DNA of 64,000 bases from DATJGR01 sp963780795 (GCA_963780795.1 CAWADH010000011.1:62001-126000); one strand, 5' to 3'; shown: positions 17,487 to 27,727, numbered from the stretch's first letter. Numbers and translations: made by a program. Notes: generated from the letters alone by a model not told the origin.

Positions 17487-18953
17487 ATGAAGCAGTCGCT
17501 CTCTCTCAAGCTCGGCCAGCAGCTGACGATGACGCCGCAGTTGCAACAGGCGATCCGCCTGTTGCAGCTATCGACGCTCGATCTGCGTCTGGAGATCCAG
17601 CAGGCGGTCGAGGCGAACCCAATGCTGGAGCTCGTCGAAGACGATGACGACGACGCGCCCGCCGAAGCATCGAATCACGACGACGACATCCCAGCCGTCG
17701 ACTCGGACGACTTTCGCGAACTGGCCGGCGACGGCGACCAGCTCGCCGAACAGATGCCCGAAGAATTGCCGGTAGACAGTTCCTGGGACGACGTCTTCCA
17801 GGCAACCACGCCAACGCAAACTGGCGCGGACGAAGACTTCGACGGCACCGAGCGCAACACTACCGAAGAGTCGCTGCAGGACCATCTGCTGTGGCAACTG
17901 AATCTGACGCCGATGTCGGCCCGCGATCTTGCCATCGCCCGCGCGATCATCGACGGCATCGACAGCGACGGCATGCTGATCGCCAGCGTCGAGGAAATAC
18001 TCTCCGGGTTTCCCGCAGAGTACGAAATCGAAGAGGACGAAGTGATTGCGGTGCTGAAACGCATCCAGCAGTTCGATCCACCCGGCGTAGCCGCGCGCGA
18101 TCTGCGCGAATGTCTGCTCATTCAGCTCAACCAACTTCCCGACGACACCGATTGGGTGCAGGAAGCGCGGTCACTGGTCAGCGAACATCTCGACCAGCTG
18201 GCCGCGCACGACCTCCCCGCGCTCGTGCGCAAGACGCGCCTCGAAGAGGACGAGATCCACGCGGTGATCCACTTGATCCGGTCGCTCAATCCGCGTCCGG
18301 GCACCGCGATTTCGGACGGTGAGACCGAGTACGTCGTCCCCGACGTGCTGGTGCGACGCGAACGGGACAAATGGCTCGTCGAATTGAATCCGGAAACCGC
18401 GCCGCGCGTCCGCATCAACGCGCAATACGCCAACATGGTGCGCCGCGCGGACTCTGGCGACACGAACACCTACCTGCGCGACAACCTGCAGGAAGCGCGC
18501 TGGTTTCTGAAGAGCCTGATCAGCCGCAATGAGACGCTGCTGAAAGTGGCAACCAAGATCGTCGAACACCAGCGGGGTTTCCTCGAGTACGGCGAGGAAG
18601 CGATGAAACCGCTCGTGCTGCACGACATCGCCGAAGCCGTGGCGATGCACGAGTCGACGATTTCCCGCGTGACCACGCGCAAATACATGCACACGCCGCG
18701 CGGCATTTTCGAGCTGAAATATTTCTTCTCGAGCCACGTCGGCACCAGCACCGGCGGCGAGGTTTCGAGCACCGCGATCCGTGCGTTGATCAAGAAACTG
18801 ACGGCCGAGGAGAACCCGCGAAAGCCGTTGAGCGACAGCAAGATCACGGCGATACTCAAGACCCAGAAGATCAATGTCGCACGGCGTACGGTTGCCAAAT
18901 ATCGCGAGCTACTGTCGATTCCCCCGTCGAACGAACGCAAACGACTCGTTTGA
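17487..18953 (+). CDS. rpoN: RNA polymerase sigma-54 factor
   Basis: 488 residues. Region I (LGQQLTMTPQLQQAIRLLQL), the acidic region II, the core-binding region and the C-terminal RpoN box ARRTVAKYRE (residues 465-474), which contacts the -24 element, are all present. Directs transcription that depends on enhancer-binding ATPases, typically nitrogen and motility genes. Heads the rpoN-hpf-rapZ-ptsO group. Confidence 0.97.
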   Translation: MKQSLSLKLGQQLTMTPQLQQAIRLLQLSTLDLRLEIQQAVEANPMLELVEDDDDDAPAEASNHDDDIPAVDSDDFRELAGDGDQLAEQMPEELPVDSSWDDVFQATTPTQTGADEDFDGTERNTTEESLQDHLLWQLNLTPMSARDLAIARAIIDGIDSDGMLIASVEEILSGFPAEYEIEEDEVIAVLKRIQQFDPPGVAARDLRECLLIQLNQLPDDTDWVQEARSLVSEHLDQLAAHDLPALVRKTRLEEDEIHAVIHLIRSLNPRPGTAISDGETEYVVPDVLVRRERDKWLVELNPETAPRVRINAQYANMVRRADSGDTNTYLRDNLQEARWFLKSLISRNETLLKVATKIVEHQRGFLEYGEEAMKPLVLHDIAEAVAMHESTISRVTTRKYMHTPRGIFELKYFFSSHVGTSTGGEVSSTAIRALIKKLTAEENPRKPLSDSKITAILKTQKINVARRTVAKYRELLSIPPSNERKRLV

Positions 18954-19032
18954 ACTCCTGTCCTATTTCCATGCGACGCGAGTTCCGTCCCTGCAGCACC
19001 CCGCTGCCCTTCCCGCCACAAGGAGAACGCCC

Positions 19033-19338
19033 ATGCAGTTGAGCATTACCGGGCATCACATCGATGTCACTGAAGCATTGCACAGGTACGTCACCCAGAA
19101 ATTCGTACGGCTGGAACGCCATTACGACCACATCACCAACGTTCACGCGGTGCTGTCGGTCGAGAAACTCATCCACAAGGCGGAGGCGACCGTCCACACC
19201 AGCGGCGCCGAACTGTTCGCCGACTCGGTCTCCGAAGACATGTACGCCGCCATCGACGCGCTGGTCGACAAACTCGACCGCCAGATCGTCAAACATAAAG
19301 AGAAGACCCGCACGAACAATCACCGCGGCAACGCCTGA
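19033..19338 (+). CDS. hpf: Ribosome hibernation promoting factor, short form
   Basis: 101 residues, short HPF/YfiA family; binds the 30S channel and promotes 100S dimers in stationary phase. ATG at 19033 follows AAGGAGAA with good spacing. Motifs are LSITGHHIDVTEALHRYV and DMYAAIDALVDKLDRQIVKHK. Located between rpoN and rapZ as usual, though ptsN is missing after it. Confidence 0.95.
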   Translation: MQLSITGHHIDVTEALHRYVTQKFVRLERHYDHITNVHAVLSVEKLIHKAEATVHTSGAELFADSVSEDMYAAIDALVDKLDRQIVKHKEKTRTNNHRGNA

Positions 19339-19367
19339 GCCGCCGGAGCGATGCGGGTTGAACCGCC

Positions 19368-20234
19368 ATGAAACTGGTCATCATCAGCGGCCGCTCGGGC
19401 TCGGGTAAGAGCACCGCGCTGCACGTCCTCGAAGACGCCGGATTCAACTGCATCGACAACTTTCCGGTCGGACTGCTGCCGGCGATGGTGCACACCGCGC
19501 TGCGCGACCCGCAGCAGCACAGCCAGCGCATGGCAGTGAGCATCGACGCACGCAACTCGGCGGCCGATCTGAAGCGCTTTCCCGAGATTCTGCTGTCGCT
19601 CGACCGGATGGATCTCGACTGCGAAGTGATCTATCTCGACGCGCTCGGCCCCACGCTGGTAAAACGCTTCAGCGAAACGCGGCGCCGCCATCCGCTCACG
19701 AACGAAACCACGGATCTGCGCCAGGCGATCGAGGCCGAGCACGAGTTGCTCGCGAGCATCGCCGATCTGGCTGACCTGGTGATCGATACGACGCATCTCG
19801 CCACACCGGCGCTCATCGATCTGATCAGCGCGCGGATCGCATCGAAAACGACCTCGGGACTGTCGCTGCTGTTCCGTTCGTTCGGTTTCAAATTCGGGAT
19901 ACCGGTCGACGGCGATCTCGTCTTCGACATCCGCTGCCTGCCCAACCCTCACTACGTTCCGGACCTACGCCGGCTCACCGGCAAAGACGAAGCGGTTCGG
20001 GAATTCCTCGAGGCCGATGCAGACGTACGGGCGATGTATGACGACATCCGACGCTACCTCGAAACCTGGCTGCCGAAGTTCGAACAGAACAACCGCATCT
20101 ACATGACGGTGGCCATCGGCTGCACCGGCGGGCAACATCGCTCGGTCTACATGGCCGAGAAGCTCGGCGCACATTTCCGCAACACGATTCCGAACGTCCT
20201 CGTGCGGCATCGCGAGCTCGAACAGAGAATCTGA
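19368..20234 (+). CDS. rapZ: RNase adapter protein RapZ
   Basis: 288 residues; an ATP/GTP-binding P-loop protein (Walker A GRSGSGKS at 8-15) that in enterics presents the small RNA GlmZ to RNase E to control glucosamine-6-phosphate synthase. The C-terminal domain with AIGCTGGQHRSVYMAEKL is conserved. The gene context rpoN-hpf-rapZ-ptsO is standard apart from missing ptsN. Confidence 0.95.
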   Translation: MKLVIISGRSGSGKSTALHVLEDAGFNCIDNFPVGLLPAMVHTALRDPQQHSQRMAVSIDARNSAADLKRFPEILLSLDRMDLDCEVIYLDALGPTLVKRFSETRRRHPLTNETTDLRQAIEAEHELLASIADLADLVIDTTHLATPALIDLISARIASKTTSGLSLLFRSFGFKFGIPVDGDLVFDIRCLPNPHYVPDLRRLTGKDEAVREFLEADADVRAMYDDIRRYLETWLPKFEQNNRIYMTVAIGCTGGQHRSVYMAEKLGAHFRNTIPNVLVRHRELEQRI

Positions 20235-20264
20235 AAGAACGACGGATCTGACACGAATCTCAAG

Positions 20265-20534
20265 ATGCAGGAACGCAGAGTCACCATCGTCAACAAGCTG
20301 GGATTGCACGCGCGCGCGGCCAGCAAGTTCGTCAATCTCGCGAAGCGGTTCGCGAGCAGGATCGAAATCGTCAATACCGCCAAGACCGTGGACGGCAAGA
20401 GCATCATGAGCATCATGCTGCTCGCCGCATCACAAGGCACCGAGATCGGCCTGCGGATCGAAGGCGAAGACGAGGACGACGCCATGAAGGCGATCACCGA
20501 CCTGATCGCTGACCGGTTCGGCGAAGGGGAGTGA
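20265..20534 (+). CDS. ptsO: Nitrogen-PTS phosphocarrier protein NPr (HPr family)
   Basis: 89 residues with the HPr phosphohistidine at His15 (KLGLHARAAS) and the regulatory-site region DGKSIMSIM with Ser46. NPr passes phosphate from EI-Ntr to EIIA-Ntr. The EIIA-Ntr gene (ptsN) is not in this cluster, so the partner must be elsewhere or absent. Last gene of the rpoN unit; pmbA converges 12 bases downstream. Confidence 0.94.
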   Translation: MQERRVTIVNKLGLHARAASKFVNLAKRFASRIEIVNTAKTVDGKSIMSIMLLAASQGTEIGLRIEGEDEDDAMKAITDLIADRFGEGE

Positions 20535-20546
20535 TCGCCCCCGCGA

Positions 20547-21896
20547 TCAGCCCGCGACCGTCATGCCGTCGATGAGCAACGAGCCGGTGACGACGTTGCC
20601 TCGGCGATCGGGATCGTCGCCGAGGCCGACCAGGGAGCCGTACATGTCGGCGAGCCGACCGGCAATGGTGATCTCGTCGACCGGATGCACGATCTCGCCG
20701 TTGGAAATCCAGAACCCTGCCGCACCGCGCGAGTAGTCGCCGGTCACGATGTTCACGCCCTGCCCGATCAGTTCCGTGACGAGCAGCCCTTCCTTCACGC
20801 TCTTGAGCAGCTCGGCGAATGGTTGCCGCGGTCCTTCGACCCACACGTTGTGCACACCGCCGGAGTTTGCCGTCGTGGTCATACCCAGACGTTGCGCGGA
20901 ATAATTGCCGAGCACGTAGGACGCAACCGTTCCGCGATCGATGAATGCCTTCTCGAACGTTGCCACGCCGTCGCCGTCGAACGCGGCGCTGCCCGGTCCG
21001 CGCGGCAGCAGCGGCCGCTCGATCACCGAATAGGTTTCGGGCAGAAGCTTGCGCCCGATCGAATCCGTCAGGAACGACGCCTTCCGGTAGAGAGATCCGC
21101 CGCTCAATGCGCCGATGAGGTGGCCGATGAGACCGCTCGCGATTTCGGCGGAAAAGACCACCGGATACCGGCCCGTCTTGATCGGCCTCGCACCCAGCCG
21201 CGCCACCGCTCGGCGCGCCGCCTCGGCGCCGACGCTTCCTGCATCGGCGAGATCGTCGATCGACCTCCCGATGCTGTAGTAAAAGTCGCGCTCCATGCCG
21301 TTGCCGTCGTCGGAAATGACGCCGCAGCTGATGCTGTGACGCGTCGCGATGTGGCTGCCGAGGAAGCCGTTGCTGTTCCCGTAAACGCGACAAACGCGTT
21401 GTGTGCCCACCGACGCGCCGTCGGAGTTCTTGATGCGGCGGTCGTAACCGCGCGCTGCCGATTCCGCCGCGCGAGCCAACGCTTCGGCGTCGGCCACCGA
21501 CGTATTCCACGGATGGTCGAGATCGAGGTCTGGAAAGACCCGCGCCATGAGCGATTTGTCAGCAAGCCCGTGACACTGGTCTTCTTCGGTGAATCGCGCG
21601 ATGTTGCACGCCGCCTGCACCGTTGCCGCAACCGCAGCCGGCGTCGAGTCAGACGTGCTTGCAGATCCTTTGCGCTTGCCGAAATAGACGGTGATGCCAA
21701 AACCGCGGTCGCGGTTGAACTCCACGTTTTCGAGTTCGCCGAGCCGAACCGTGACCGACAGACCGGCATCTTCGCTGGCCGACACTTCGGCCGCATCGGC
21801 GCCGCTTTTGTGTGCCCGATCGAGAATGTCGGTTACGAGCGACTTCAGATCGTTCTCGTGGTCGGTGGCGGCAACCAGATTCACCGTGTCGTCCAT
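20547..21896 (-). CDS. pmbA: Metalloprotease-related PmbA/TldE
   Basis: 449 residues of the U62 family; partner of TldD in a heterodimeric protease that processes peptides such as microcin B17 and CcdA. PmbA itself lacks the HExxxH zinc site, as expected. Characteristic segments are GFGITVYFGKRKGSASTSD, VFSAEIASGLIGHLIGALSG and GIVTGDYSRGAAGFWISNGE-like residues near the C-terminus. Divergent from darP. tldD lies nearby on the same strand, separated from it by darP. Confidence 0.94.
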   Translation of the reverse strand: MDDTVNLVAATDHENDLKSLVTDILDRAHKSGADAAEVSASEDAGLSVTVRLGELENVEFNRDRGFGITVYFGKRKGSASTSDSTPAAVAATVQAACNIARFTEEDQCHGLADKSLMARVFPDLDLDHPWNTSVADAEALARAAESAARGYDRRIKNSDGASVGTQRVCRVYGNSNGFLGSHIATRHSISCGVISDDGNGMERDFYYSIGRSIDDLADAGSVGAEAARRAVARLGARPIKTGRYPVVFSAEIASGLIGHLIGALSGGSLYRKASFLTDSIGRKLLPETYSVIERPLLPRGPGSAAFDGDGVATFEKAFIDRGTVASYVLGNYSAQRLGMTTTANSGGVHNVWVEGPRQPFAELLKSVKEGLLVTELIGQGVNIVTGDYSRGAAGFWISNGEIVHPVDEITIAGRLADMYGSLVGLGDDPDRRGNVVTGSLLIDGMTVAG

Positions 21897-21928
21897 AGCA
21901 ACCTCTCTGGTGTGATACCTTGCCGCCG

Positions 21929-22462
21929 ATGAGCGAAGAGGAACCGAGTAAATCCGTGCGCAAGCGCGCCGCGCAGCGTCTGAAAGAACTCGGAACGCAA
22001 CTGGCGGAGCTCAACGACGAACAGCGCGCCGCGTTGCCGCTGCCGGAACCGTTGGCGAACGCCGTCGCCGATTACAGACGGATCACGTCGCACGAAGCGA
22101 AGCGGCGCCAGGGTCAGCTGATCGGCCGGCTGATGCGCGGCGTCGACGTTACTGAGATCGAACACGCGCTGCACGGCCTCGACCGCAAAAACGCAGAGGC
22201 GCGATTCGCGCATCACGAGATCGAACGCTGGCGCGATCGCCTCATCGCCGATGACGCCACCATGACCGACTACATTTCCGCGTACCCGACCACCGATCGC
22301 TCGCAATTGCGCGCGTTGATCCGCGCCGCGCGCAAACAGACCGATGACCCGAGCGCATTCCGGGCGCTGTTCCGGCATCTGCGCGTCAACGCCGCACTTC
22401 ACGCCAAGCGCTTTCACGCGACCGATCCGGACGACGCCTCGGTTCCACCCACCGTTACCTGA
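21929..22462 (+). CDS. darP: Ribosome-associated protein DarP (YjgA, DUF615)
   Basis: 177 residues, DUF615 family, a late 50S ribosomal subunit assembly factor. Typical segments are KRAAQRLKELGTQLAEL and RRQGQLIGRLMRGVDV, with the conserved RALFRHLRVN near the C-terminus. ATG at 21929 chosen over the TTG at 21920. The 3' end overlaps the 3' end of tldD on the opposite strand by 49 bases. Confidence 0.93.
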   Translation: MSEEEPSKSVRKRAAQRLKELGTQLAELNDEQRAALPLPEPLANAVADYRRITSHEAKRRQGQLIGRLMRGVDVTEIEHALHGLDRKNAEARFAHHEIERWRDRLIADDATMTDYISAYPTTDRSQLRALIRAARKQTDDPSAFRALFRHLRVNAALHAKRFHATDPDDASVPPTVT

Positions 22463-23874
22463 TCGATCCGCAGGGTCGGCTGGCCGACGCCGACCGGCAC
22501 CGATTGGCCGTCCTTCCCGCAAACGCCGACGCCTTCGTCGAGCGCGAGGTCGTTACCGACCATCGACACGCGCGTCATGATCTCGGGGCCGTTGCCGATC
22601 AACGTCGCGCCTTTCACCGGCCGGGTGACGCGGCCATCCTCGATCAGATACGCCTCGGTCGCCGAGAAAACGAATTTGCCGGACGTGATATCGACCGATC
22701 CGCCGCCAAAATTCACCGCGTACAAACCGCGCGACACGCTGGCGATGATTTCTTCGGGCGCGTGCATGCCTGCCAGCATGAACGTGTTGGTCATGCGCGG
22801 CATCGGCGCGTGCGCATACGACTGGCGGCGTCCGTTGCCGGTCGGCGCGGCGCCCATCAGCTTCGCGTTCAGCCGGTCCTGCAGATAACCCTTCAGCACG
22901 CCGTTCTCGATCAGCACGGTGCGCTGCGTCGGCGTGCCTTCGTCATCGACGGACAGCGAGCCGCGCCGGTTCGGCAGCGTTCCGTCGTCAACGACCGTGC
23001 AGAGGGGCGATGCAACCTGCTCGCCGATGCGGCCGCTGAACGCCGACGTACCCTTGCGATTGAAATCGCCTTCGAGCCCGTGGCCGACAGCCTCGTGCAG
23101 CAACACGCCGGGCCAGCCCGGACCGAGTACCACCGCCATCGGTCCCGCTGGCGCCGGAATGGCTTCGAGGCTGACGAGACCGGTGCGCACCGCCTCGTCG
23201 ACGAACCCGGCTGCCCGATCGTCCGTCATGAACCAGTGCAGATCGCGACGGCCGCCGCCGCCCGAGAAACCGCGCTCGCGGCGGCCGTTCTGCTCAACGA
23301 TCACGCTCACGTCGAGGCGAACGAGCGGACGGATATCGGCTGACATCGTGCCGTCCGTCGCAACCACCAGATGGGTTTCGTAGTTCGCGGCGAGCCGTAT
23401 CGTCACTTCCTTCACGCGCGGGTCGATCCGCCGTGCGCGCGCATCGAGTTCGCGCAACAGCGCGATCTTCGCGTTCTCGTCTAGCGATGCGATCGGATCG
23501 ACCGGTTCGTAGCGGCGCTCGACCGCTGTCGGCGCCCACACGCGATGCTCGCCCGATCCACCGCCGCGCACGATGCTGCGGGCGGCCACCGCCGCTTCTT
23601 CGAGCGCCGGCAACACGATGTCGTCGGAGTAGGCAAAACCGGTGCGTTCGCCGCTGATCGCACGCACGCCCACGCCGCGATCCGCACTGAACGCACCTTC
23701 CTTGATGATGCCGTCTTCCATCACCCACGCTTCGCTGCGCACCGACTGAAAGAACAGTTCGCCGGTGTCGATCGCGCGCCCCGCCAACCGGCCGAGCAGC
23801 CGTTCCACGTCGGTCGAACGCAGGTCGGCTGCATCCCACAACTGCCTTTGCGCCACTTCGATGAGTTCGTTCAT
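22414..23874 (-). CDS. tldD: Metalloprotease TldD
   Basis: 486 residues, U62 family, the zinc-bearing subunit of the TldD/PmbA protease. The metal motif HEAVGH is at residues 260-265 (His260, Glu261, His265), preceded by GPGWPGVLL and followed by GLEGDFNRKGTS. It is downstream of yhdP with a 10-base gap, in the conserved mreBCD-maf-rng-yhdP-tldD order. Confidence 0.96.
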   Translation of the reverse strand: MNELIEVAQRQLWDAADLRSTDVERLLGRLAGRAIDTGELFFQSVRSEAWVMEDGIIKEGAFSADRGVGVRAISGERTGFAYSDDIVLPALEEAAVAARSIVRGGGSGEHRVWAPTAVERRYEPVDPIASLDENAKIALLRELDARARRIDPRVKEVTIRLAANYETHLVVATDGTMSADIRPLVRLDVSVIVEQNGRRERGFSGGGGRRDLHWFMTDDRAAGFVDEAVRTGLVSLEAIPAPAGPMAVVLGPGWPGVLLHEAVGHGLEGDFNRKGTSAFSGRIGEQVASPLCTVVDDGTLPNRRGSLSVDDEGTPTQRTVLIENGVLKGYLQDRLNAKLMGAAPTGNGRRQSYAHAPMPRMTNTFMLAGMHAPEEIIASVSRGLYAVNFGGGSVDITSGKFVFSATEAYLIEDGRVTRPVKGATLIGNGPEIMTRVSMVGNDLALDEGVGVCGKDGQSVPVGVGQPTLRIDQVTVGGTEASSGSVA

Positions 23875-23884
23875 GCGGCGTCAC

Positions 23885-26800
23885 TCATGCATCTTTGTCC
23901 TTCGGTTGCGCCGCGTTCGGCGTGGTTCCGCCCGGCGCGGGCGTTTGCGCCGGCGGCGCGGTAGAGGGTGCATTCGGCGGTGTTGCCGATTCGGCAGCCG
24001 TCTCGGACGGCTCGTTCATCACTTTCGAGAACACCTGTTCGAAATTCACTTCCGGATTCTGCAGCGTTCCGGTCACTTTGTATTTCGCACTGGAGAGATT
24101 GTCGATCTGATTGCGGAACAATCGTTCGCCGACGAGTACCGCGCCGGCTGCGATCGGATTCACGAAGCCGAGATACGCGGCGTACCACGGCAGGCTCGAG
24201 CTCACCGGCAGCGTCACGACCATTTCGTTGTCCAGCGTGCCGGTCAGCAGATTCACGGTGCCGTTGATGCGGAAGTCGCCGCCGGTGCCGTCGATCTTCA
24301 TCGGCTCGACGAAGTTGATGACACCGCGATCGGCCATTACGGTCGCAGTGAGTTCATCGAAACTGATGCCCTTTCCGAACACGTCGGAGAAATCGAGCGT
24401 CATCCGTTTCGCGATCGCGGCGAAGTTCAGCAGGCTGAAAATCCGCACCGCGCCAGATCCTTCGCCGAGATCGACGAAGCGTCCTTTGTCGGCTTTCATC
24501 GCGACCTTGCCTTCGATGTTCTGCAGCGAGAAGTTGAGCGGAGATCCCGGCCAGTCGACGTCCACATCGACACGGGCGGTCGCCGTCTCGAGACTCGGCG
24601 CGTAGTTCCACTGCGGCAGCACCGTGGCCAGGTCGCCGGCCTGCAGCCGGCCTTTGAAGTGAGTTCTGCCCGCTTCGCCGCCGGTCCACGTCGCCGGCCC
24701 ATCGCCCTCGATGTGCAGTCCTTTCACGTCGGCAACGAGGTTCTCGATCGCCACACCCTGATCGGCCTTGCGCACGTCGAAGCGCCAGCTTCCGTAGTTT
24801 TCTTCTCCGAGCGAGATGCTCTGCACCAGCACGTCGAGGTCGATGATTCCGCGCGGATCGACGCTCGCCAACGGATCGCCTTCGCCGCCGGGCTTTCCAG
24901 CAGGCAACTTCAGATAATGCAAATCGATACTTGGCGGCGCATCGGCCGCCCACTCCATCGAACCCTCGACGTCAGGCGCCGTGACGGAGATCTGCAACTT
25001 GCCGGCACGATTCCAAACGTCGGCTACGACATTGTCGAATCCGACGTTCTGAAACGCGACGTGCCCGATCTTGAACGCGTTCATGCCCCACGGAAAACTC
25101 GGATAGAATCCCGCTTCTTCGCCCCTCAATCTATCCGTTAGGTCGAGCGAAGCGAGTTCGCCTTCTATCGTCACGGCGTCTTCGTTGCCGTGCTCGGGCT
25201 CTGCCTGCACGCCGATGCCGATGCTGCCCGACCGCACGGCGCCGTCGGCGATGCGGAGCCAGCCCTGCGCGACGTCGCCGAGATGGAAATCGAGCCGGTC
25301 ATGATCGTTCGCGAAAACCATCGTCAACGTCGAGGGACGCGATACCGACGCCTCCTTGCCGAGCGCTGCCGGTAGCCCGAGCGTCACGCCGACCAGGTTC
25401 GATTGCAGCGCGAGCACTGACGGCTCGCTCGAACCGGGTTTGATCCGGTATTCACCGGCAAAGTCGAACTCGCCGTCGACGAGACCCGGATTCGGCAGAC
25501 TACGCCAGTCGGTCAGTTCTTTGGCAGCCGTGCGTCCGTCGAACGCGACCCGTATCACGCCGTCCTGCGACGTCACTGCGAAACGCGCCGGGCGATCGAA
25601 CATGCGTCCGGTGATCGACTCTGCTTCGATCTCATTCGGATAGCGATAATGCACTTTGCCGCGCAACCCGCCGAGTTCGACCTTCATGTCGGTGAGCGCA
25701 GCGGTGAACTCGTCGAGGTCGAGCTTCAGATCGATATCGGCCGCAGTGTTGCCCGAAATCGGTATGCGCATCTGCGCCGCGTAGTCGAACGACCCCGCGA
25801 ACGTCCACTCGGGCTTTACGAACGTCAGCCACGTGGTCAGCGGCGATTGATCGATCAGCTTGCGCAGCGATGCGCCGTTACCTCGACCTTTGCCATGGAA
25901 GTCGACGTACTCCACCGAAAGCGGCAGGAATACATCCGCGTCGGCCACGTCGAGGCCGACCAGATCGCCGGCGTCGAACCGCCCGAACGTACCGAGCGCG
26001 GTGTATTCGATCTGGCCCGCTACACCGGTCGCCGGCGGCCAGTCGGGATGGAACCGCACGGTTCCATCGTGAAGCTCGACGCGCAGTTCGGCCTGACGCA
26101 TCGGCAATCCCTCGATCGTGCGCAGATGGCCGTGATAAACCAGATCGGCCACGTCTACCCGACCCGCGAGAATCGCGTGATCGAGACCGTCGCGCAACGA
26201 TTGCGGCAATTCGCGCGGCACGAAGCCGAGACCTTCGCGGCCGTCGATGTCGTTGATGCGAAGCGCCAGCAACAACCGCTGCTCCAGCTCATCGGTCGGG
26301 CGGCCGAACGTGAACTGGCCGTGGATCGTCGAATCGCCGAACGTTCCCGCGAGATCGTGACCCTGTACCGCGAGGTAACCGGGCACGAACCAGATCAGAA
26401 TGCTGCCTTCGAGGTGCTGGAATTCCGTCGCATGTTCATAGTAGTCGAGAAATCCGAGCTCGACCTGGTCGCCGGCCAGATTGATCTCGACGCTGCGTTC
26501 GGTGCCGGCAACCTTGGCGTTGCCGTTGCGGACATGCGGCACGCCTTTCCAGTTCTCTAGTGCGATGCCAGATACCTGCGCTTCGTAATCCAGCGCGTGA
26601 TCGTCGAAGTCGTAGCGGATCTTCGCGCCTTCTACACGTCCGCGTGGATCGAGCCCTCCGAGCCACGTCTCGACCCCGTGCACGCCTGCAGCTGCGTCAC
26701 GCACGATGCCGACCGCCGGTTGCGCGTCGAACGCCGGCAGCGCCGCCTCGATGCTGGTCCAGCCGGTCAGTCCGCGTTGCACGTTCACCACGGTTTTGTC

Positions 26801-27727
26801 GAGGCGCAAGTCGCCGTGCGCGCCGGCAACTGCAAACTGGTCGACCGCCAGATTCCAGTGGCGTCCTAATCGGCCGGTGGACCCGCGCATCGCAACGTCG
26901 AGCGAATCGACAACTCCGGTCGGAAGCGTCATGTCGCGCGCCGCCAACGCGAGCGACCCTGCGCTGTTGCGGCCCGAGAACGACCATTGTCCGTGCAACC
27001 GGTCGATCGTCACGCCGAGTCCGCCGACCGCGACGCCGAACACCGGCGCAATGACGAACTGCTCCGCGTCGATGGCGAGCTCACCGCTCGTTGGCCTTCC
27101 GATCCAGGCATCGGACAGGTTGTACGCGAGCCTGATCTCTCCGCTGCCGCCATCTTCGACTGACAGGACGACTTCGCCGGAATGACGCAAGCCCGCGTTC
27201 GCAACGCTTCCGCGCGCGTGAATCTCGCCGAGCCGCTCTGACGGTTTCGTGCTGACGCTGGCGTCGGGGCGATTGAACCGGATCCGGACGTCGGGGAACC
27301 GGATGCCGTCGCTATAGCGCAAGAGATCCTCGAGCGCAGTTCCGCCGCTACCGCCCCCGCCGGCCTTGCCGAGATACCATCGGCCATTCGCGTCGCGCTG
27401 GGGTGCCAACTCCACTTGCGCCGCAGACAGATGCCGCGCAATCAGTGCGCTGTGCAGCGCGCTCTCGAGCACGTCCATCTCGAGGGTCACGTCGCTGGCA
27501 TGGCCGCCGCGGAACTGAAGTTGCTCCAGATGGACGACCGGATTCAGCAGATGCCAGTGCCCCGTCAACCCGGTCGTCTCGACACCGCTCTGCGCGAGAT
27601 ACGTGTTCAGGCGCGGTTCGAGTTGCGGCAGGAATGCGACCAGCACGCGGCCGGTCGCCGTGACCAGGGCCAGCAGCACCGTCACGGCGATCAACAACAG
27701 CGATAAAGGACGCAGCACGGCGCGCAA
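23885..27727 (-). CDS. yhdP: AsmA-family intermembrane phospholipid transport protein YhdP
   Basis: 1280 residues, normal for YhdP. It has an N-terminal membrane anchor (about residues 5-30), a long periplasmic beta-rich body expected to form a lipid-conducting groove between the membranes, and the conserved C-terminal AsmA-like block (LLNFAAIAKRMTLDFSDVFG, then VTLPVSSSLPWYAAYLG and NPIAAGAVLVGERLF). It ends in a Pro/Ala/Thr-rich low-complexity tail. The TTG start at 27727 has no strong ribosome-binding site; a GTG three codons in is an alternative. Confidence 0.94.
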   Translation of the reverse strand: MRAVLRPLSLLLIAVTVLLALVTATGRVLVAFLPQLEPRLNTYLAQSGVETTGLTGHWHLLNPVVHLEQLQFRGGHASDVTLEMDVLESALHSALIARHLSAAQVELAPQRDANGRWYLGKAGGGGSGGTALEDLLRYSDGIRFPDVRIRFNRPDASVSTKPSERLGEIHARGSVANAGLRHSGEVVLSVEDGGSGEIRLAYNLSDAWIGRPTSGELAIDAEQFVIAPVFGVAVGGLGVTIDRLHGQWSFSGRNSAGSLALAARDMTLPTGVVDSLDVAMRGSTGRLGRHWNLAVDQFAVAGAHGDLRLDKTVVNVQRGLTGWTSIEAALPAFDAQPAVGIVRDAAAGVHGVETWLGGLDPRGRVEGAKIRYDFDDHALDYEAQVSGIALENWKGVPHVRNGNAKVAGTERSVEINLAGDQVELGFLDYYEHATEFQHLEGSILIWFVPGYLAVQGHDLAGTFGDSTIHGQFTFGRPTDELEQRLLLALRINDIDGREGLGFVPRELPQSLRDGLDHAILAGRVDVADLVYHGHLRTIEGLPMRQAELRVELHDGTVRFHPDWPPATGVAGQIEYTALGTFGRFDAGDLVGLDVADADVFLPLSVEYVDFHGKGRGNGASLRKLIDQSPLTTWLTFVKPEWTFAGSFDYAAQMRIPISGNTAADIDLKLDLDEFTAALTDMKVELGGLRGKVHYRYPNEIEAESITGRMFDRPARFAVTSQDGVIRVAFDGRTAAKELTDWRSLPNPGLVDGEFDFAGEYRIKPGSSEPSVLALQSNLVGVTLGLPAALGKEASVSRPSTLTMVFANDHDRLDFHLGDVAQGWLRIADGAVRSGSIGIGVQAEPEHGNEDAVTIEGELASLDLTDRLRGEEAGFYPSFPWGMNAFKIGHVAFQNVGFDNVVADVWNRAGKLQISVTAPDVEGSMEWAADAPPSIDLHYLKLPAGKPGGEGDPLASVDPRGIIDLDVLVQSISLGEENYGSWRFDVRKADQGVAIENLVADVKGLHIEGDGPATWTGGEAGRTHFKGRLQAGDLATVLPQWNYAPSLETATARVDVDVDWPGSPLNFSLQNIEGKVAMKADKGRFVDLGEGSGAVRIFSLLNFAAIAKRMTLDFSDVFGKGISFDELTATVMADRGVINFVEPMKIDGTGGDFRINGTVNLLTGTLDNEMVVTLPVSSSLPWYAAYLGFVNPIAAGAVLVGERLFRNQIDNLSSAKYKVTGTLQNPEVNFEQVFSKVMNEPSETAAESATPPNAPSTAPPAQTPAPGGTTPNAAQPKDKDA

